64,000 nucleotides of DNA from Erodium maritimum (GCA_963921825.1 OY997588.1:137237203-137301202); one strand, 5' to 3'. Numbered from the stretch's first letter, positions 47,162-59,060 are shown. Numbers and translations: made by a program. The notes: generated by a model not told the origin, from the sequence alone.

Positions 47162-47610
47162 CGGAGGTATCATTTCCGAGATCAACTAACCACCTAGGCG
47201 ATGAACTGGAAGAAGAAAACCATAATCACAACAGTAACCATAATTCGTCAGTTGTGGCCACCGATTTCATCATTGTGGTTGTTCCACTGCTCAAAGAAGG
47301 GACAACATATTTCTTCTCAGGAGACTACGACGGGGATCAATGCAAAAACGGTCAATGTTTCAAAATAAACGTGACTCACGGTGAGGGGTTGCCGGAGAGC
47401 CTAAGGGACTCGTTGGATGAGTCCCCTGGCCCGGTGAGTGCTCAGGCAGGGGATGATGAATCGGCGACAGACACCATTGTTCCGGCCAACCTCGATCACC
47501 CCAAAGAGGACCTAAGTAATGATAAAGATAGTGAGGCTAGTGCTAAAGTGGCTTCAGGCTCTCCTTCTCTATTACTATTGCGGACTTGTGTACTTTCTTT
47601 GTCTTTCTAG
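47162..47610 (+). pseudogene. Phytocyanin / early nodulin-like protein, 3' remnant
   Basis: The frame is open from about 47140 to the stop at 47608-47610. The part from 47251 reads 'VVATDFIIVVVPLLKEGTTY', then 'FFSGDYDGDQCKNGQCFKIN', which is the last strands of a plastocyanin-like fold ('YF.C...HC..GQ...I.V'). The Cys remains but the usual copper-ligand His before it is absent, as in early nodulin-like proteins. A low-complexity D/E/S-rich spacer follows, then a hydrophobic tail 'SPSLLLLRTCVLSLSF', typical of a GPI-anchor signal. The signal peptide and the first two thirds of the domain are missing. It may be a truncated pseudogene or the last exon of a gene with its first exon far upstream. 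I favour truncation. Confidence 0.6.
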
Positions 47611-47920
47611 GACTTGTAACCAAATATCCATGCGTAGTAATTCTTTCTTGAAGTTTTTGTTAGGAAGAAAATACTATGTTCACTTTTCATATGATTCTTG
47701 TTTTTGTGATTAGGCATCAAGAGGTGAAATCGACTACAAACCACTCTTAACCTAAGAACCGTGATAACTAATCCTACCCACACACACCTAAGATCCAAAA
47801 TTCATCATGATGCCACATCATCACCCCAATTCCACCCAAATTCACGCCACTTTCATCATTTCTCACACAAGCAAGGACATAATTGTAATAGCATGGTGTC
47901 ATGTGGACAAGTGCCCATGT

Positions 47921-48900
47921 TTTTTCTTCACCAATTCACTAATTTAATATTTCTCGATTCGTTTGAACTCTGATTAGCTTCAAACTTGCGCCAATATTTT
48001 TATTTTTTCAAGGGATTAAAATCAAGATTAATCATGAATATATTTTGAAGCACGAAAATAAAAAGGTATACCGGGGTGATAAAAATAATGTGGAGTGTTG
48101 ATAAATCTTCACTGATAAATGTTTTATATCGGATGTATCAAACTAGGGCTAAATGTTGATAAAAACATGTAATGAGGTGATAAAAACAAATAATGAGGTG
48201 ATAAAAACCATGTTCAATGTTGATAATAAGTGTGATAAAGTAGAGTTTAGCGTTGATAAAAAAACATGTGATGGGGTGATAAAAACACATGTAATTTAAT
48301 GATAAACGTAGTGTTTAGTGTTGATAGAACTAGTGTAAAAACACGCGATGAGGTGATAAAAATCATGTTCGGTTTTGGAAAATGAGGTGATAAAATTAGT
48401 GTTCAGTGTTGATAAAACCAGTGTAAAGTGTTGATAAAACCAATGTGAAGTGTTGATAAAAATTACCCAGATATAATTTTTTTTAAATCAGCCCCGAAAT
48501 AATTCTTTTTTTCGTGCTTAAAAAAATGTGATGGGGGGGGTGATAAAACACATGTAATTTAATGATAAACCTAGTGTTTGGTGTTGATAAAACTAGTGTT
48601 CATAAAAAGCACGTGATGATGTGATAAAATCATGATCAGTTTTGGAAATGAGGTGATAAAACCAGTGTAAAGTGTTGATAAAACCAGTGTAAAAGTGTTG
48701 ATAAAATCATAGCAAAGTGTTTATAAAAATTACTCATATTTTTTTTAAATCAGCCCCAAAAAAATCGTGTTTCAAAATATATTCATGAGTGATCTTGATA
48801 GAAAGCCCTTGAAAAAACAAAACTAATGGCGCAAGTTTGAAGCCAATCGGAGTTCAAACAAGCGGGAAAAATTAAATTAGTGGATTGGTAAAAAAAAAGT
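47921..48900. mobile_element. Foldback element: ~130-bp inverted arms around a minisatellite
   Basis: The left arm at 47931-48058 and the right arm at 48764-48890 are inverted copies, roughly 85% alike by eye. Both contain 'cactaatttaat', 'gtttgaactc(t/c)gatt', 'gcttcaaacttgcgcca', 'tttttcaaggg' and 'catgaatatattttgaa'. The interior is a tandem repeat (next entry). No protein. It is a foldback or Mutator-like non-autonomous element. A target-site duplication was not found. Confidence 0.8.
48062..48735. repeat. Minisatellite of ~20-bp units based on 'gtgttgataaaa'
   Basis: Repeated 'gttgataaaaccagtgtaaa' and variants ('ggtgataaaaacatgtaatga', 'gtgttgataaaaccaatgt') run almost unbroken between the inverted arms. 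A short T-rich/'cagcccc' segment occurs at 48475-48515 and again at 48740-48760, which suggests the block itself was duplicated. Confidence 0.85.
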
Positions 48901-48949
48901 AATATGAATCAAACCAATAACAAGGGGACATAAAACAGGGCCCAACCCC

Positions 48950-49780
48950 CTATCTCTCTCAAATAACCTAGCCACAACCCCCCTTCTTTCGTCTTGATCC
49001 TCTCCTGTCGGCGGCGTCATGGCCTTTGGCCATGGTCGTCGCCGGTGGGGATTGTTATTCGATCTCTCCGACATCGCTCGTCCAATGGTTTCGTGGTTTT
49101 TACCTTCAAGGTTTGTTTTTACGGTCGAGCAAGGTGAGTTTGGGCGGTGGTGGGAAGCTCCGGCGGCTCGTTACGTTGCAGATTCGGCCTGTACGGTTAC
49201 TCTTTAGCGAGGATCTGGAGTTTGTGCTCTCTGGATTCCTCGGGTCAAGGTACTTTCTCGGTTCGTTGTTGGTCGGCGGGGGTCAATTCCAACGACTCGT
49301 CTCGCTGGAGTTTCGGCCTTCTCGGTCTCCTCGGCAGGGATCCGAAGCTTCTCCTTGCTACCAAGGTTCGTTTCAGTACTTTTGGTGGCTAGGTTTGGCG
49401 CGTGGTCAGACGGCGGGACTCTGAATCGGTTAGGTTTAGTTTTCTTTTAATGTTTGTTAGGTTTTGGTTTGTTTTGGTTTCGGGTTCAATCCCAAATAAC
49501 TGCCTTGTTGCAGGTTGGTGTGCACTAGTTTGCACCTTCGGTGCTCTAGTTGCACTTTTGTGTGCTCGTTATGTGGCACGGTTTGGTGTGCACGTTGTTT
49601 ACACGTTCTGGGACGTCCTTGTTTGCGTTCTGGTTGTGATATGGAGTCGATATTATTATAGGTTAACTCGTTTAGAGTCTGTAATATTTTATCGTTCGCT
49701 TGTGCGCTTTCATTAGATTGTATGTATGTCACTTTGATGTATGTATAAAATTGATGCCTCCCGCTTTTCGTCAAAAAAAT
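48950..49780 (+). mobile_element. Non-autonomous LINE-derived retroposon
   Basis: It opens 'ctctctcaaataaccta', then 'ctgtcggcggcgtcatggcc' and 'tttggccatggtcgtcgccg'. The body is GC-rich and the 3' region carries 'ttgttaggttttggtttg', 'ttgttgcaggttggtgtgca' and 'cgttatgtggcac', ending 'cgtcaaaaaaa'. The 3' half is clearly related to the - strand of 9597-10435, and the 5' end to 13790-13850. No domain is encoded. The frames near 49026-49716 are composition artefacts. No convincing target-site duplication was found. Confidence 0.65.
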
Positions 49781-50604
49781 ATATGATAGTTTTACTAAAA
49801 AGTCCTTCCCAAAAAGTGTTGATTTTTTTTACAGTTAACAAATCAACAACTCAATTGTATCTCATCCCTCCATTCTTAAAATAGATGGCTTAGATTGGTT
49901 CTCATGATTCTTACGTTAAGACAAGGTTTGTATTAAATTTCTCTTTCTCAGCATCAAAATACAAGTCTAATCATATAGAAAATTCAAGATTCCAAGTAAT
50001 CAATTACTTTTTTTTTGTTGTGAAAGAGCATTTTAATAAATTCCCTAATAACTTTTGGAGTAAAGGAACATATAAAATAACAGTGAATCAAGTATTCCAT
50101 AATCCATGTATTTGATACCCATCAGAAATGGACCATAAAGTAATTCTGACTAAGGCATTCGCAGCACTACACTGTCAAATTGGGAGCATATTTGAAAATC
50201 TGTCAGCATTAAGTGGGAGTTCAAGTCCATCTATAAATTGGGAAGTAGTTTTAAAACTAGTAAATAAATTGAACTTTTGGGTAGAATCAGGATTTGTCAA
50301 CGCATCAGATACTAGATCAGATACTAGATCGTAACTCTTGATGATTGCATACATATCAATATTTGCAAAAGAATTTATATTGGCGAAAGGATTTGAAAAT
50401 TTGAAGTAAACTATTCTCAAGACGTGATAATTTGGAATAGAACAAAAAAGACAGACCAAAATGAAATCAAATCCTTATTCCCCTGAAGAATTGTACAACA
50501 AGTCAATCTTGAATACAAAGCTAACAATCCATGATGGAACGATCTCTAGTTCATTCAGGACAAATCTACCTCTTGATGTGATAATGAAAGCCTAGTAGCA
50601 TGCC
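49781..50604. other. Spacer and probable CPN10 3' UTR
   Basis: AT-rich, no supported gene. The part near 50460-50604 is probably the 3' UTR of the - strand CPN10 gene. Confidence 0.45.
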
Positions 50605-52140
50605 TCAGTCATGGAGAGTTCCCAGTATATCATCATCTCTGAACAGATGGAACCTGAAGCAATAGGTTAAGAAAAGGACAGCGTTAGGACTTTGGTATTG
50701 TAGACCATATAATAGGATGGTTCCCAAAAAGTATATATAGAAAACAGAACAATGGGTATGACAACTATAGCCTATACACGAGCTTGTGCGGCCCATGACA
50801 TATTTGTTTGACTAACAAGATTTGATGAAAAGAAAGCCATACATTACCCTAAAGTATCAATAAATTTGACAATTGCGAAAAATAGAACTGTATAGACTGT
50901 CACCAACTACTAAGTCATTGTTTGGGCACGGCCACACAACAATGTTGACAACTGTAGCCTATAAGCAGTATCATGCGGTCTTTTAGCATGAGATAGTTGA
51001 CTGGTTATTATTCATTCTAAGGAATCACCTTGACCTAATCATCTCAAGAGCCTTTTTATGTATTTAAGAAACGTTTTTCTGAAGTGGCACACAGAAGATA
51101 GAATGATTCAGCACACCGAGACAATGCAAGTCCCAAAACATCAATAGATAACAACAAACAAATACTTGTATCTATGAACATGTATATGGATACAAAAATT
51201 AAGACAAGACAAAGCTTACTCTTTGTCACCCAGCTTCACTTCAGTTCCTCCGTATTCAGGCAAAAGAACAGTGTCTCCTTCTTTCAAACTGACAGGAATA
51301 AGCTTCCCATCCCGATCACGGGCTCCAGGACCCACAGCAACAACTTTTCCCGAGTTGAGCTGAATCATACAAAACAGAGTTTAGGGAACACAAATCGCAC
51401 ATAAACAGCAATAAAACTAACCAACAATTACAACTATGGTGACAACATTGCATTCCCTATAAGTAACGTAATGAATTTACAGTGAAACCCTTATTCCAGA
51501 TACTAAAAACACAGCCAATGAACCTTCAGCCACTTCGTTAGACACTTCCAATAACAACTAACTTACCATTACACTAAACATTGACTACAATTAGACAACA
51601 TTTCAACAAGTGAATAATGATTGAGAACTAATTGTCTAGTGTCAAGGACAAATCTTGTTATCAAGATATACAAACCCAATTGATTTGATTCTATGAGATA
51701 CTTGAATCAGTCATATTCAACTTGTTTTAGTTGGTTCTAGGAGATACACCTAAATTAGTCTACAACAATTGAATCGCATGCTATATCTGAATAAATCACC
51801 AGTAATACACGAATGAGCAACGCAACAAACCCGTACATTAACAAATCAAAGGAAAAAACAGAATAGATATGGGTTTAGAGATCAAATGCAACAAAAAAAC
51901 TGCGATCAAGACAAAATAATTAGAAAAAGTAAATAGTTGCAGAAGCATCAAATCGTGAGCTATAGAGCAGCTGAGAAAGTGATTGAGCGAGAGGAATGAA
52001 TAGAAAGCGTTGGCAACGGAGGAAAAAGAAATCACCTTGGAGGTTTTCTCGGGAAGCAAAATCCCGGAGGAGGTTTTTGCAGGAGGAACGATCTTCTCTA
52101 CCAATATGCGGTTGAGAGAAGGGATCAAGCGCTTCGCCAT
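50605..52140 (-). CDS. CPN10: 10 kDa co-chaperonin (Cpn10 / GroES), mitochondrial type, 3 exons
   Basis: Exons on the - strand are 52140-52036, 51359-51220 and 50653-50605, giving 97 residues, the family's usual length. Introns of 676 and 566 bp have GT-AG ends. Residues 1-35 are '[20 protein letters not shown]' and the mobile-loop region '[15 protein letters not shown]' that docks onto Cpn60. Exon 2 has '[20 protein letters not shown]', then '[16 protein letters not shown]'. Exon 3 has '[15 protein letters not shown]'. It caps the Cpn60 barrel so that imported proteins can fold in the matrix. Plant mitochondrial Cpn10 has an uncleaved N-terminal signal, consistent with no presequence here. 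Close downstream the LINE-like DNA begins; no operon or partner gene is nearby. Confidence 0.96.
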
Positions 52141-52210
52141 TGCTGATGAACAACTCTAGAAGCTTCTTTTTCTCTGTTCTGAAACTTAGTAGGGTTCAAC
52201 AGGGAAGATC

Positions 52211-52225
52211 TAGGGTTTATATAAT
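52211..52225 (-). promoter_or_regulatory. TATA box and telo-box of CPN10
   Basis: On the - strand 'attatataaaccctag' spans this stretch. The TATA part ('attatataaa') lies about 80 bp before the start codon. 'aaaccctaga' is a telo-box, common in plant promoters of ribosomal and translation or folding genes. Confidence 0.7.
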
Positions 52226-52230
52226 GCCCT

Positions 52231-52775
52231 TGGGCCTTAGATAAAACCCTTGGGTAGTTGGGCTGGGTTAAAATGGTTTTGGTGGGCTATTGCAGGACAA
52301 TTTTGAAATTGAAACCACACTCGTGATGTGACTCTTCACCGAATGATCGGTTGGGATTGGGAATGGGATGTCAAGCGGTACAAGGTTGATTAGTGTTTAC
52401 GGTCGTCGTGAACGTCAATCAACGTTACTGTTGTACAAACGATAATGAAGTGTAGCATTCCGTTTAGAGGTGGAATGTCGGAGCGAATCACGACTCTCGA
52501 CGATTCTGTGAAATGCTGACACAGTACAGCTAAGTAGTGATGTCGCGTGCAACCTACGTTTCCTATGGCAGCGCATGGAGAATAGGCGCAAACTTTTGAC
52601 TAGGTGTTCGATTAGCGCCACAACGACGAGTCCATGAGGTTTTTTTTTCCTTGACATTTTTTCTTATAATTCCACCAGTTTACTTGTAGTTGTTCCTCGT
52701 AGAGTGTTGTTCTTCTAATTTTCCTATTAGCTATACAAGTTTGTTGGTAACAAACTTAGCTTCTTATGATCCCAC
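52231..52775. other. CPN10 upstream region and spacer
   Basis: It includes 'ttgggccttag' and 'tgggctgggtt' near 52230-52270, GGGCC/GGGCT elements often seen upstream of housekeeping genes. The frames at 52415-52657 have no features. Confidence 0.4.
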
Positions 52776-52779
52776 CTAC

Positions 52780-54050
52780 GAGCATATGATGGCACAAATT
52801 CGAACGAACATGCAAGCACAATACATTATCATGATCGAAGATGCGAAAGAACAAGAGTATAGGCATTTGAGTAGGGACGATCGGCGTATGGTCATCAACC
52901 GGTAGCGTGAGGAAGGCAGTGAGTGAACGAGTCATACAAGATTATTTTGTTGAATGTCTCATCTACAACGAACCTATGTTTCGATGTCAGTTCCGAATGA
53001 GGTGCGCACTTTTCCAGCGCATGATGGAGGCAATAGTATACTAGGATGATTATTTTAAATAAAGGTCGGACTGTCAAGAAGTGTTGAGTTTCAGTTGATA
53101 TTAAAAATGCACTACCGCACTACGGATGTTGGCATACGGATGTCCCGCAGATTCCCTAGACGTATCGGTGCATATGGGTGCATTGACTATTCTACAACAC
53201 GTGAATCGATTTTTCAAGACTATCAACACCCAATTCGCTCAAGCGTATATGAGGTGATTGAATACATCTGACATAACGAGGTCACTTGTTTAGGACGAGA
53301 GGCGTGGTTACCCTGGCATGATCGAGAGCCTTGATTGCATGCACTAGGAGTAGAAGAATTGTCCGATGACATGTAAGGGATAATTCACAAGAACTTATCA
53401 CGACCGATCAACTATCATGCTAGAAGTAGTGACATCACGTGATATGTGGATTTGGAACACCTTCTTGGATCGAATAATGACATAGTTGTGTAGAATGATT
53501 TAGATTTGTTCACTGAAGTGCTGAGAGGCGAAGACCTACACGTGTTGTACGAAATCAATAGTATGATCTACAACCAACCTTATTATTTGGTTGACGAAAT
53601 TTATCTTAGTCTAGGTTTGTAAAGACCATACTGAGGCCATTGGCGGCTAAAGAGAAAATGTGCACTCGCAATCAAGGAGGTGCGAAAAATGATGTGGTAC
53701 GAGCGTTCAGCTTTCTTCAAGCATGATGACACATAATCACCAGACCAACTTGTATATGGCACCGGAAAGACTTGAGCGCTATAATGAATGGTTGCATCAT
53801 CCTCCACAATATGATTATGAAGGAAAAACGAGAATCGTACAATGGCGCTGATAATTTCATTGGTGAGGTATTTTGTTATAACAGCATAGGAACCCCACCT
53901 AAGCACCATGATGACACTCTCCCAGATTTCACACCAGCCTTATCGAACTTCAACGATTTCTTGAACGTCTAGATGTCTATGTAGATTAAAGACGATCTTT
54001 CGGGTACATTTGGGGCTACTTCAACTCAACTATCTGAAACCCTCGTGCCT
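52780..54050 (+). pseudogene. PIF/Harbinger transposase, heavily decayed copy
   Basis: Broken frames give 'VQDYFVECLIYNEPMFRCQF' (near 52930), 'TALRMLAYGCPADSLD' (53110-53165), 'GYPGMIESLDCMH' (53300-53345), 'YHDRSTIMLEVVTSRDMWIW' (53398-53455), 'YYLVDEIYLS' (53580-53610), and 'LHNMIMKEKRESYNGADN' (53796-53860). The order matches the transposase at 41171-42100 throughout. It has many stops and indels and is much older than the copy at 40521. Terminal repeats were not found. Confidence 0.8.
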
Positions 54051-54059
54051 AGCGTGATG

Positions 54060-55665
54060 GTGTGTACATCCTTGTCCTCGTTATTGTTATAGTTGTTTTT
54101 TTACCGATGTCTAAGAGCATTTTCTTTTATGGTATTACTGTGTTGCAATGAAAATGCATATTATTATCGTTGTTATAATTTATGGGCACACTTCACGAAT
54201 AGAATATATTATTTTCTTTTAAAAAATATTGAACTCACGCCCCATCACCTCAATATAAACCCCCCCAAGTTCCTACACATCATTTCCTCAAGAACTAAAG
54301 GTTGATCAATCGTTCGAGTACCAAGTCGAAACGTTTATTAACATATGTATATTTATGTATCCATTTTGAAATATGCTTATTCTTCAAGTTGATACAATAT
54401 TTTTTATCAAGATTTAATTTTCAAAGTCTCTGATAAGTTATTCAGTAGTTTCGGGATCTGTTCAGGAGTCCGTGTCAAATTCATATTATCGACGCACACT
54501 ACTTATTGAGTACATGGTTTCTCATATCATCTCTCATTCCCTCATGAAAATAAATTCCTTAAGAGAGTAATTGCTCCAAAGAATTTAAAATCTTTGGGGA
54601 AGGGCAATGCTTTAAAAAATTAAATTTTCAGAGGAATTTTCATAAAATGTTGGCATTCAAAATACCATTAGCAATAAATACACATATAATATATATCAAA
54701 TATACCAAAATGATCACACGTCACAAATTATCAAAATTCGACTTCAAGTCACTTAATAAAAACACCTTAACTATAATGCGTTATTTATATTAGGCAATTT
54801 TGTTTGTCTCATTTCCTTTTCCTTATGAATATTCATCTATATTTAGTCTATAAACATTTTCAATGTTCAAATCATGATTTTGAACGTTGGGCATTGCGTC
54901 AAAAATTTAATTCTAACAAATTACTTTTTCTCGCAGTGGCCAAACATGTCTTTAAATGACATTTTTCGGTATCACGTGGTTCAATGTCAAAATCATCTTC
55001 CATTTCAATTTCATGCCAATATATAGTGATGTCTTTATCAATTTTTTTTATCAGGAGTAATGTCTTTATCAATGAAAACCGATTTTCGATTCTATGGTTC
55101 TCAATAGGGCAAAACACAGCAACCTACTCTTTAGTTTTGGTCACACACAATGAACTACCAATTATATAAAAATCATAAATACGATGTCTAAACTATTGGT
55201 CAATGACTTCCGTTAGTAAAAATGTACGGAATATTCCATTCCATTAGTCAAGTTACACATTTGACAGTGAAGTGTAGAGTGAAATGACAATTCTACCCTT
55301 GCTCATTTAAACCTCATAACTTTATAGGGGGAATTACCATTCTACCCTCATTCACTGGTGAATTATTTTAGGTTTGGCCGACTGTATGTGGAACTTGTTC
55401 TGCCTAAAATTGATTCTGGTAGTTTCTTTTACTTCTTTCTTTTTAGTATTCTCGTTGTGGTTATAGGCTTGAGGCCTGTCGTTTTTACTGAACTTCATAT
55501 AGTAGAAAAATCTAGGTACAAATCTTGTTTTCGTAGCTTTGTTATTTTGTCCTATTGTTTATGTATTATGTTTGCTCCAGGATAGTTAAATGTGGGTACA
55601 CTTATACGATTATTATACTGATTATGTTATTTGAGACTGAGCTTTGAGCTACCTCTTGATTTTTT
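54060..55665. other. AT-rich intergenic, nothing recognised
   Basis: Short frames (54093-54305, 54899-55117, 55358-55585) lack any recognisable feature. Confidence 0.45.
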
Positions 55666-55686
55666 TTTAAATCTTGATATAATGTT

Positions 55687-56963
55687 TTTTTTTTAGAATA
55701 ACAATTGCAATAGTATTATAAAAGAAGATAGGTACACAAATGTACCCCACCTACAAAAACAAATCCAGCTAACAAATAGAAATGAAAAGCAAAATAATAA
55801 ATTCGGCTCTGGTAATTGGGGGCGGACGAAGGGGATATCTGCGGTAGCGTCTAAAAACACCGATACAGCATGCTTCTTTCAAATTGGACGAGGCGAGCCA
55901 ACCAAGTTGAATTGAATACTGGTGGACCTACATCTCCCCCGGTGTGTCAGTGTGCGTCGTCCTCCCTGGACTGATAATGGTAGGGCTCCTGAACGCGGGT
56001 TTGCTGACTCCGGCCTGGTAGGGGAGACAGTTATCGACTGAAGATGGAACCGTCGCCATCTATCCGCCGGGAAGGGGTCAAAGTCGACCCACCCCTCCCC
56101 GGGCCACCTCAGACTCATTCCTGTAGGCGAGGGTGCTTGTAGCCCCCTGCCGCTGCTGCGTGTGATTCTCCAACCGTCGCCGTGGAGATCACAATCGGGA
56201 TTAGAGTCGCCCCATCCCGGAGGGTCTCTCCCGATTCATTCTCCTCCCTTGACACGTCATTCTCTGCCGCACCCGGTCCGAACAGCCCAGACCCGACCCA
56301 CACCGAGATCCTCCTCAGCCCATGATTCGTCTGGCCCGGCCCGACTAGCCCTGCCCGCCCCATCATCCAGGCCCATCCCGACCCAGGCCCAACAATCCGG
56401 AACCCTATTTTCCTTCCCCTGCAGCGCCGCCACCCTCTCCCTCCATCCGCCGGACTCATCCAACGCGACCATCGTTGTTCTCGACCACGGGGGTGGCCCC
56501 GGTTCACGGACAGACGCCAGCAACCACACCGTGGATCGCCCCGGCCTGTCCCATCCCTGCGACGTCCATCCCAGATCTCGGATCGTCACAAAACTTATCA
56601 CCCCCTTCTCCGACAACGATCTTGTCGGCTCGGAATTGGGCAACACAACCACAGGGAGAGACGACCTCGCCGGCGTAGAGCCCCCGCTTGCAGGCGTGCT
56701 CCCGTGATGGGCCGGAGCCTCAGACGACATCATCGCCGCCACTCGCAACCCTAACCGCAAAACCTTTTTTCGATGAGGAAGAGTGCTGCGACCCCCAAAA
56801 GCTTTGTCTCCTTTGATCAATCTCCATGGCATTGAGCAATCAACCCCCTTGGAGAAGATCAACCACTGAATGATCAACAAAACAGTGAAAAACCAGCGGC
56901 GGCGGCGCCGCGGCTCTCTCTTCTGCGTTCTCTCTCAATTCCCTAGTCAATAATAAGTTGATT
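55687..56963 (-). mobile_element. GC-rich non-autonomous retroposon with 16-bp target-site duplication
   Basis: 'atcttgatataatgtt' flanks it at 55671-55686 and 56964-56979. The left copy runs into T10 (55685-55694), the poly(A) tail of a - strand element. The 3' region on the - strand ends 'gcaattgttattctaaaaaa', like plant LINE 3' UTRs. The body is GC-rich, starting near 56935 with 'gccgcggcgccgccgccgc' and including a part shared with 45040-45215. No reverse transcriptase is present. Open frames on both strands (56115-56507, 56162-56707, 56257-56880) overlap and show no domain. Confidence 0.82.
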
Positions 56964-56979
56964 ATCTTGATATAATGTT

Positions 56980-57450
56980 AATATATTTTCTTTCCAAACA
57001 AACAAAGGCATAGTTAAATTATTATTATCTTTTATATACAATAAAAACATTAAGGAAATATGAAAGTTGATGATGTGATATAATTAGCTTGATTCAGAAC
57101 AGCCAAAAAAGAGAACACACCAACCATAACAAACACACCTCCATTGTCATAATTACATGCTAACAAGTAACCACTCCAATGTCGATGGCATGCAGTTGTA
57201 ATATCACATTCACTCCCTCTTCATTATTTAATTTATTATCATTGATTTTTACTCTTATCGTTTTCTAATTTCCCTGCAAAAAGGAAAATTTACATGCAAT
57301 AATAGGTGCTTCACATTTAATATTCGACAATCAAATATTAAATATCAACAATTTTTGTCTACATTATACATATAAAAATAACAGAAAGGGTGGAAAATGA
57401 ACAGATTGATTATATATGTTGGGAATGAACAAAAAGGTGTATTTCTGGAC
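56980..57450. other. Spacer and probable 3' UTR of the CLE gene
   Basis: AT-rich, no coding feature. The part from about 57350 to 57450 is probably the CLE 3' UTR. Confidence 0.45.
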
Positions 57451-57723
57451 TTATCTATTATGCAAGGGATTGGGACCTGTATGGATTCTCCTTTTCTCAT
57501 CACCAAAAAGTGCTTCATTACTATCTCCATAACCTTGATGATCATGGTGATGGTGATGATGATGATGATGATCTGCACCATGACCTGAAACCTTGAAGTT
57601 CCCAAATCTTGAAGACCCATGAGCAGAAACTGAAGTTGTAAACAGCAACAGCACCAAGCAGAGTAGAATGAGGAGGAGAGATGATGAAGATGAACCAAAC
57701 CTTATTCTCAGACTCAGACCCAT
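57451..57723 (-). CDS. CLE: CLE-family signalling peptide precursor (CLE16/17-like motif)
   Basis: One exon, 90 residues, with the typical prepropeptide layout. Residues 1-34 form a signal peptide: a basic N-end, then the core 'LLLILLCLVLLLF' and a likely cut after 'SVSA'. A variable region follows, with nine consecutive His at 52-60. The CLE motif 'RRIHTGPNPLHN' lies at 78-89, followed by a single Arg. In the family this dodecapeptide is released, its prolines are hydroxylated, and it binds CLAVATA1-type receptor kinases at the cell surface to control meristem or vascular cell fate. His at motif position 4 with 'TGPNPLHN' resembles CLE16 and CLE17. Single-exon structure is usual for this family. 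The start is the first ATG of the frame. Confidence 0.92.
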   Translation of the reverse strand: MGLSLRIRFGSSSSSLLLILLCLVLLLFTTSVSAHGSSRFGNFKVSGHGADHHHHHHHHHDHQGYGDSNEALFGDEKRRIHTGPNPLHNR

Positions 57724-58083
57724 CTTCTAGCTTGATCAAGATGCTTTTTTGATGATGACCCAGATCTTGCGTGGGACCAATATCTTCTCAAGTCTCAACC
57801 CCAGAAATAAATAAATAAAAAAGACTGGAGTTTCTGTCTGGGATCTGATCAAGAAAAATGAAAAGAAAGGAGCTTTGGGAGTGTAAGAGCTTTTATTTTA
57901 TTACCTGATGTGGTTTTGGATCGGAGTTATGAAGAAACTGATGTGTTATGGGATAATTTGGTTTGGTTTTTGGTACTACACTGATCTTGGAGTGTGAGCT
58001 CTGAAAATGAGGATGGTCAAACTCAATGTAGTCTGTAGAGAGAGTCAACACTATGCATAGAGTTTGGTGCTTTGGTTTTGGGG

Positions 58084-58098
58084 TATTATATATTATTT
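58084..58098 (-). promoter_or_regulatory. Candidate TATA region of the CLE gene
   Basis: On the - strand 'aatatataatac' lies about 365 bp before the CLE start codon, and no better TATA is closer. A long 5' UTR (about 330 bp) would follow. Tentative. Confidence 0.35.
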
Positions 58099-58099
58099 G

Positions 58100-59052
58100 A
58101 CTGTTGAGAAATTAAATAGATCTTGCAGAGGCTGCTATTGGTTTCAGAGTCCTTTTTTTACCTCAAAGAAACCAGTGGGAAAGAGAGGGCTTGTAGTTTC
58201 TGTTGGAGGTTAAGGGTCCAACTGCTTTTTTTGTTTTTAATATTATCGAATTAGCTTTCTGTCATGTGGGTTAATCATTGATTTCTATAAATTGTAATGA
58301 GTATCCATGTTAATTACTGACGTTACTAATTATCATGTTGGGTAGTTGATTGTCCTCAAATTTGAGCATATATGCTACACAAAGTTTTCGGTGGTAAACT
58401 TTTTACGGGATTAATATAGTCTATTTTTGTTTTCCTTTTTGAAAAATAGCTAGATTTAGTAGGGAGAAAGGTCTAACCTTATAATACAAGTAATAAAGTG
58501 GGAACAAGAGAGTTTCACTCTTAAATTATCAAACTATAGAAAGAGCTAAATTATAAACAAATTCATTACAACTTTGAGGCAAGTCAAGGATCACCACGTC
58601 TCCTACCATTCTCCAACCATTGACATGAAACATATAGAATCTATGAAAAAAATCGCATGCTAAATTGATGTATAGGTGGGTGAAATTGGATAAACAATCT
58701 TATGTGGAAATATGTTTTGGTGAGCAGCTTCACATTTTTTCTTCTTTTCATCGCATATGTAAGTAGCTTCATATTTTCATGCACAATAACTTTATACTCT
58801 TACTAAAACATCTAAATTACACCCAAAATTCCACAGTTGTTTTTCTTATCTAATTTTGTCCTATATATACAACCAAAATTACTATTACACCCTTATTTGA
58901 ACTACACAGAACATTCTTTCTAGGTTTCACTTAAACTCTGATTAGTCTATGTCTAACGTATAAGAATTTTCACCGTCCGACTAACACCTAACGCTTTTTA
59001 CAACCATAAAGTTCACAATAAACCGTTACTGTAAATCCATCATGTTTGGTTA
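58100..59052. other. AT-rich spacer, nothing recognised
   Basis: No gene or clear repeat. Confidence 0.45.
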
Positions 59053-59060
59053 AAAAAATA

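Noticed and set aside
48062-48735. Regularly spaced short repeats resembling a CRISPR array
   Set aside because: Units are contiguous and variable with no unique spacers, the genome is eukaryotic, and the block lies between inverted arms of a foldback element.
56115-56880. Long open frames on both strands of the retroposon at 55687-56963
   Set aside because: They overlap each other on opposite strands, carry no known domain, and lie in a GC-rich retroposon body.
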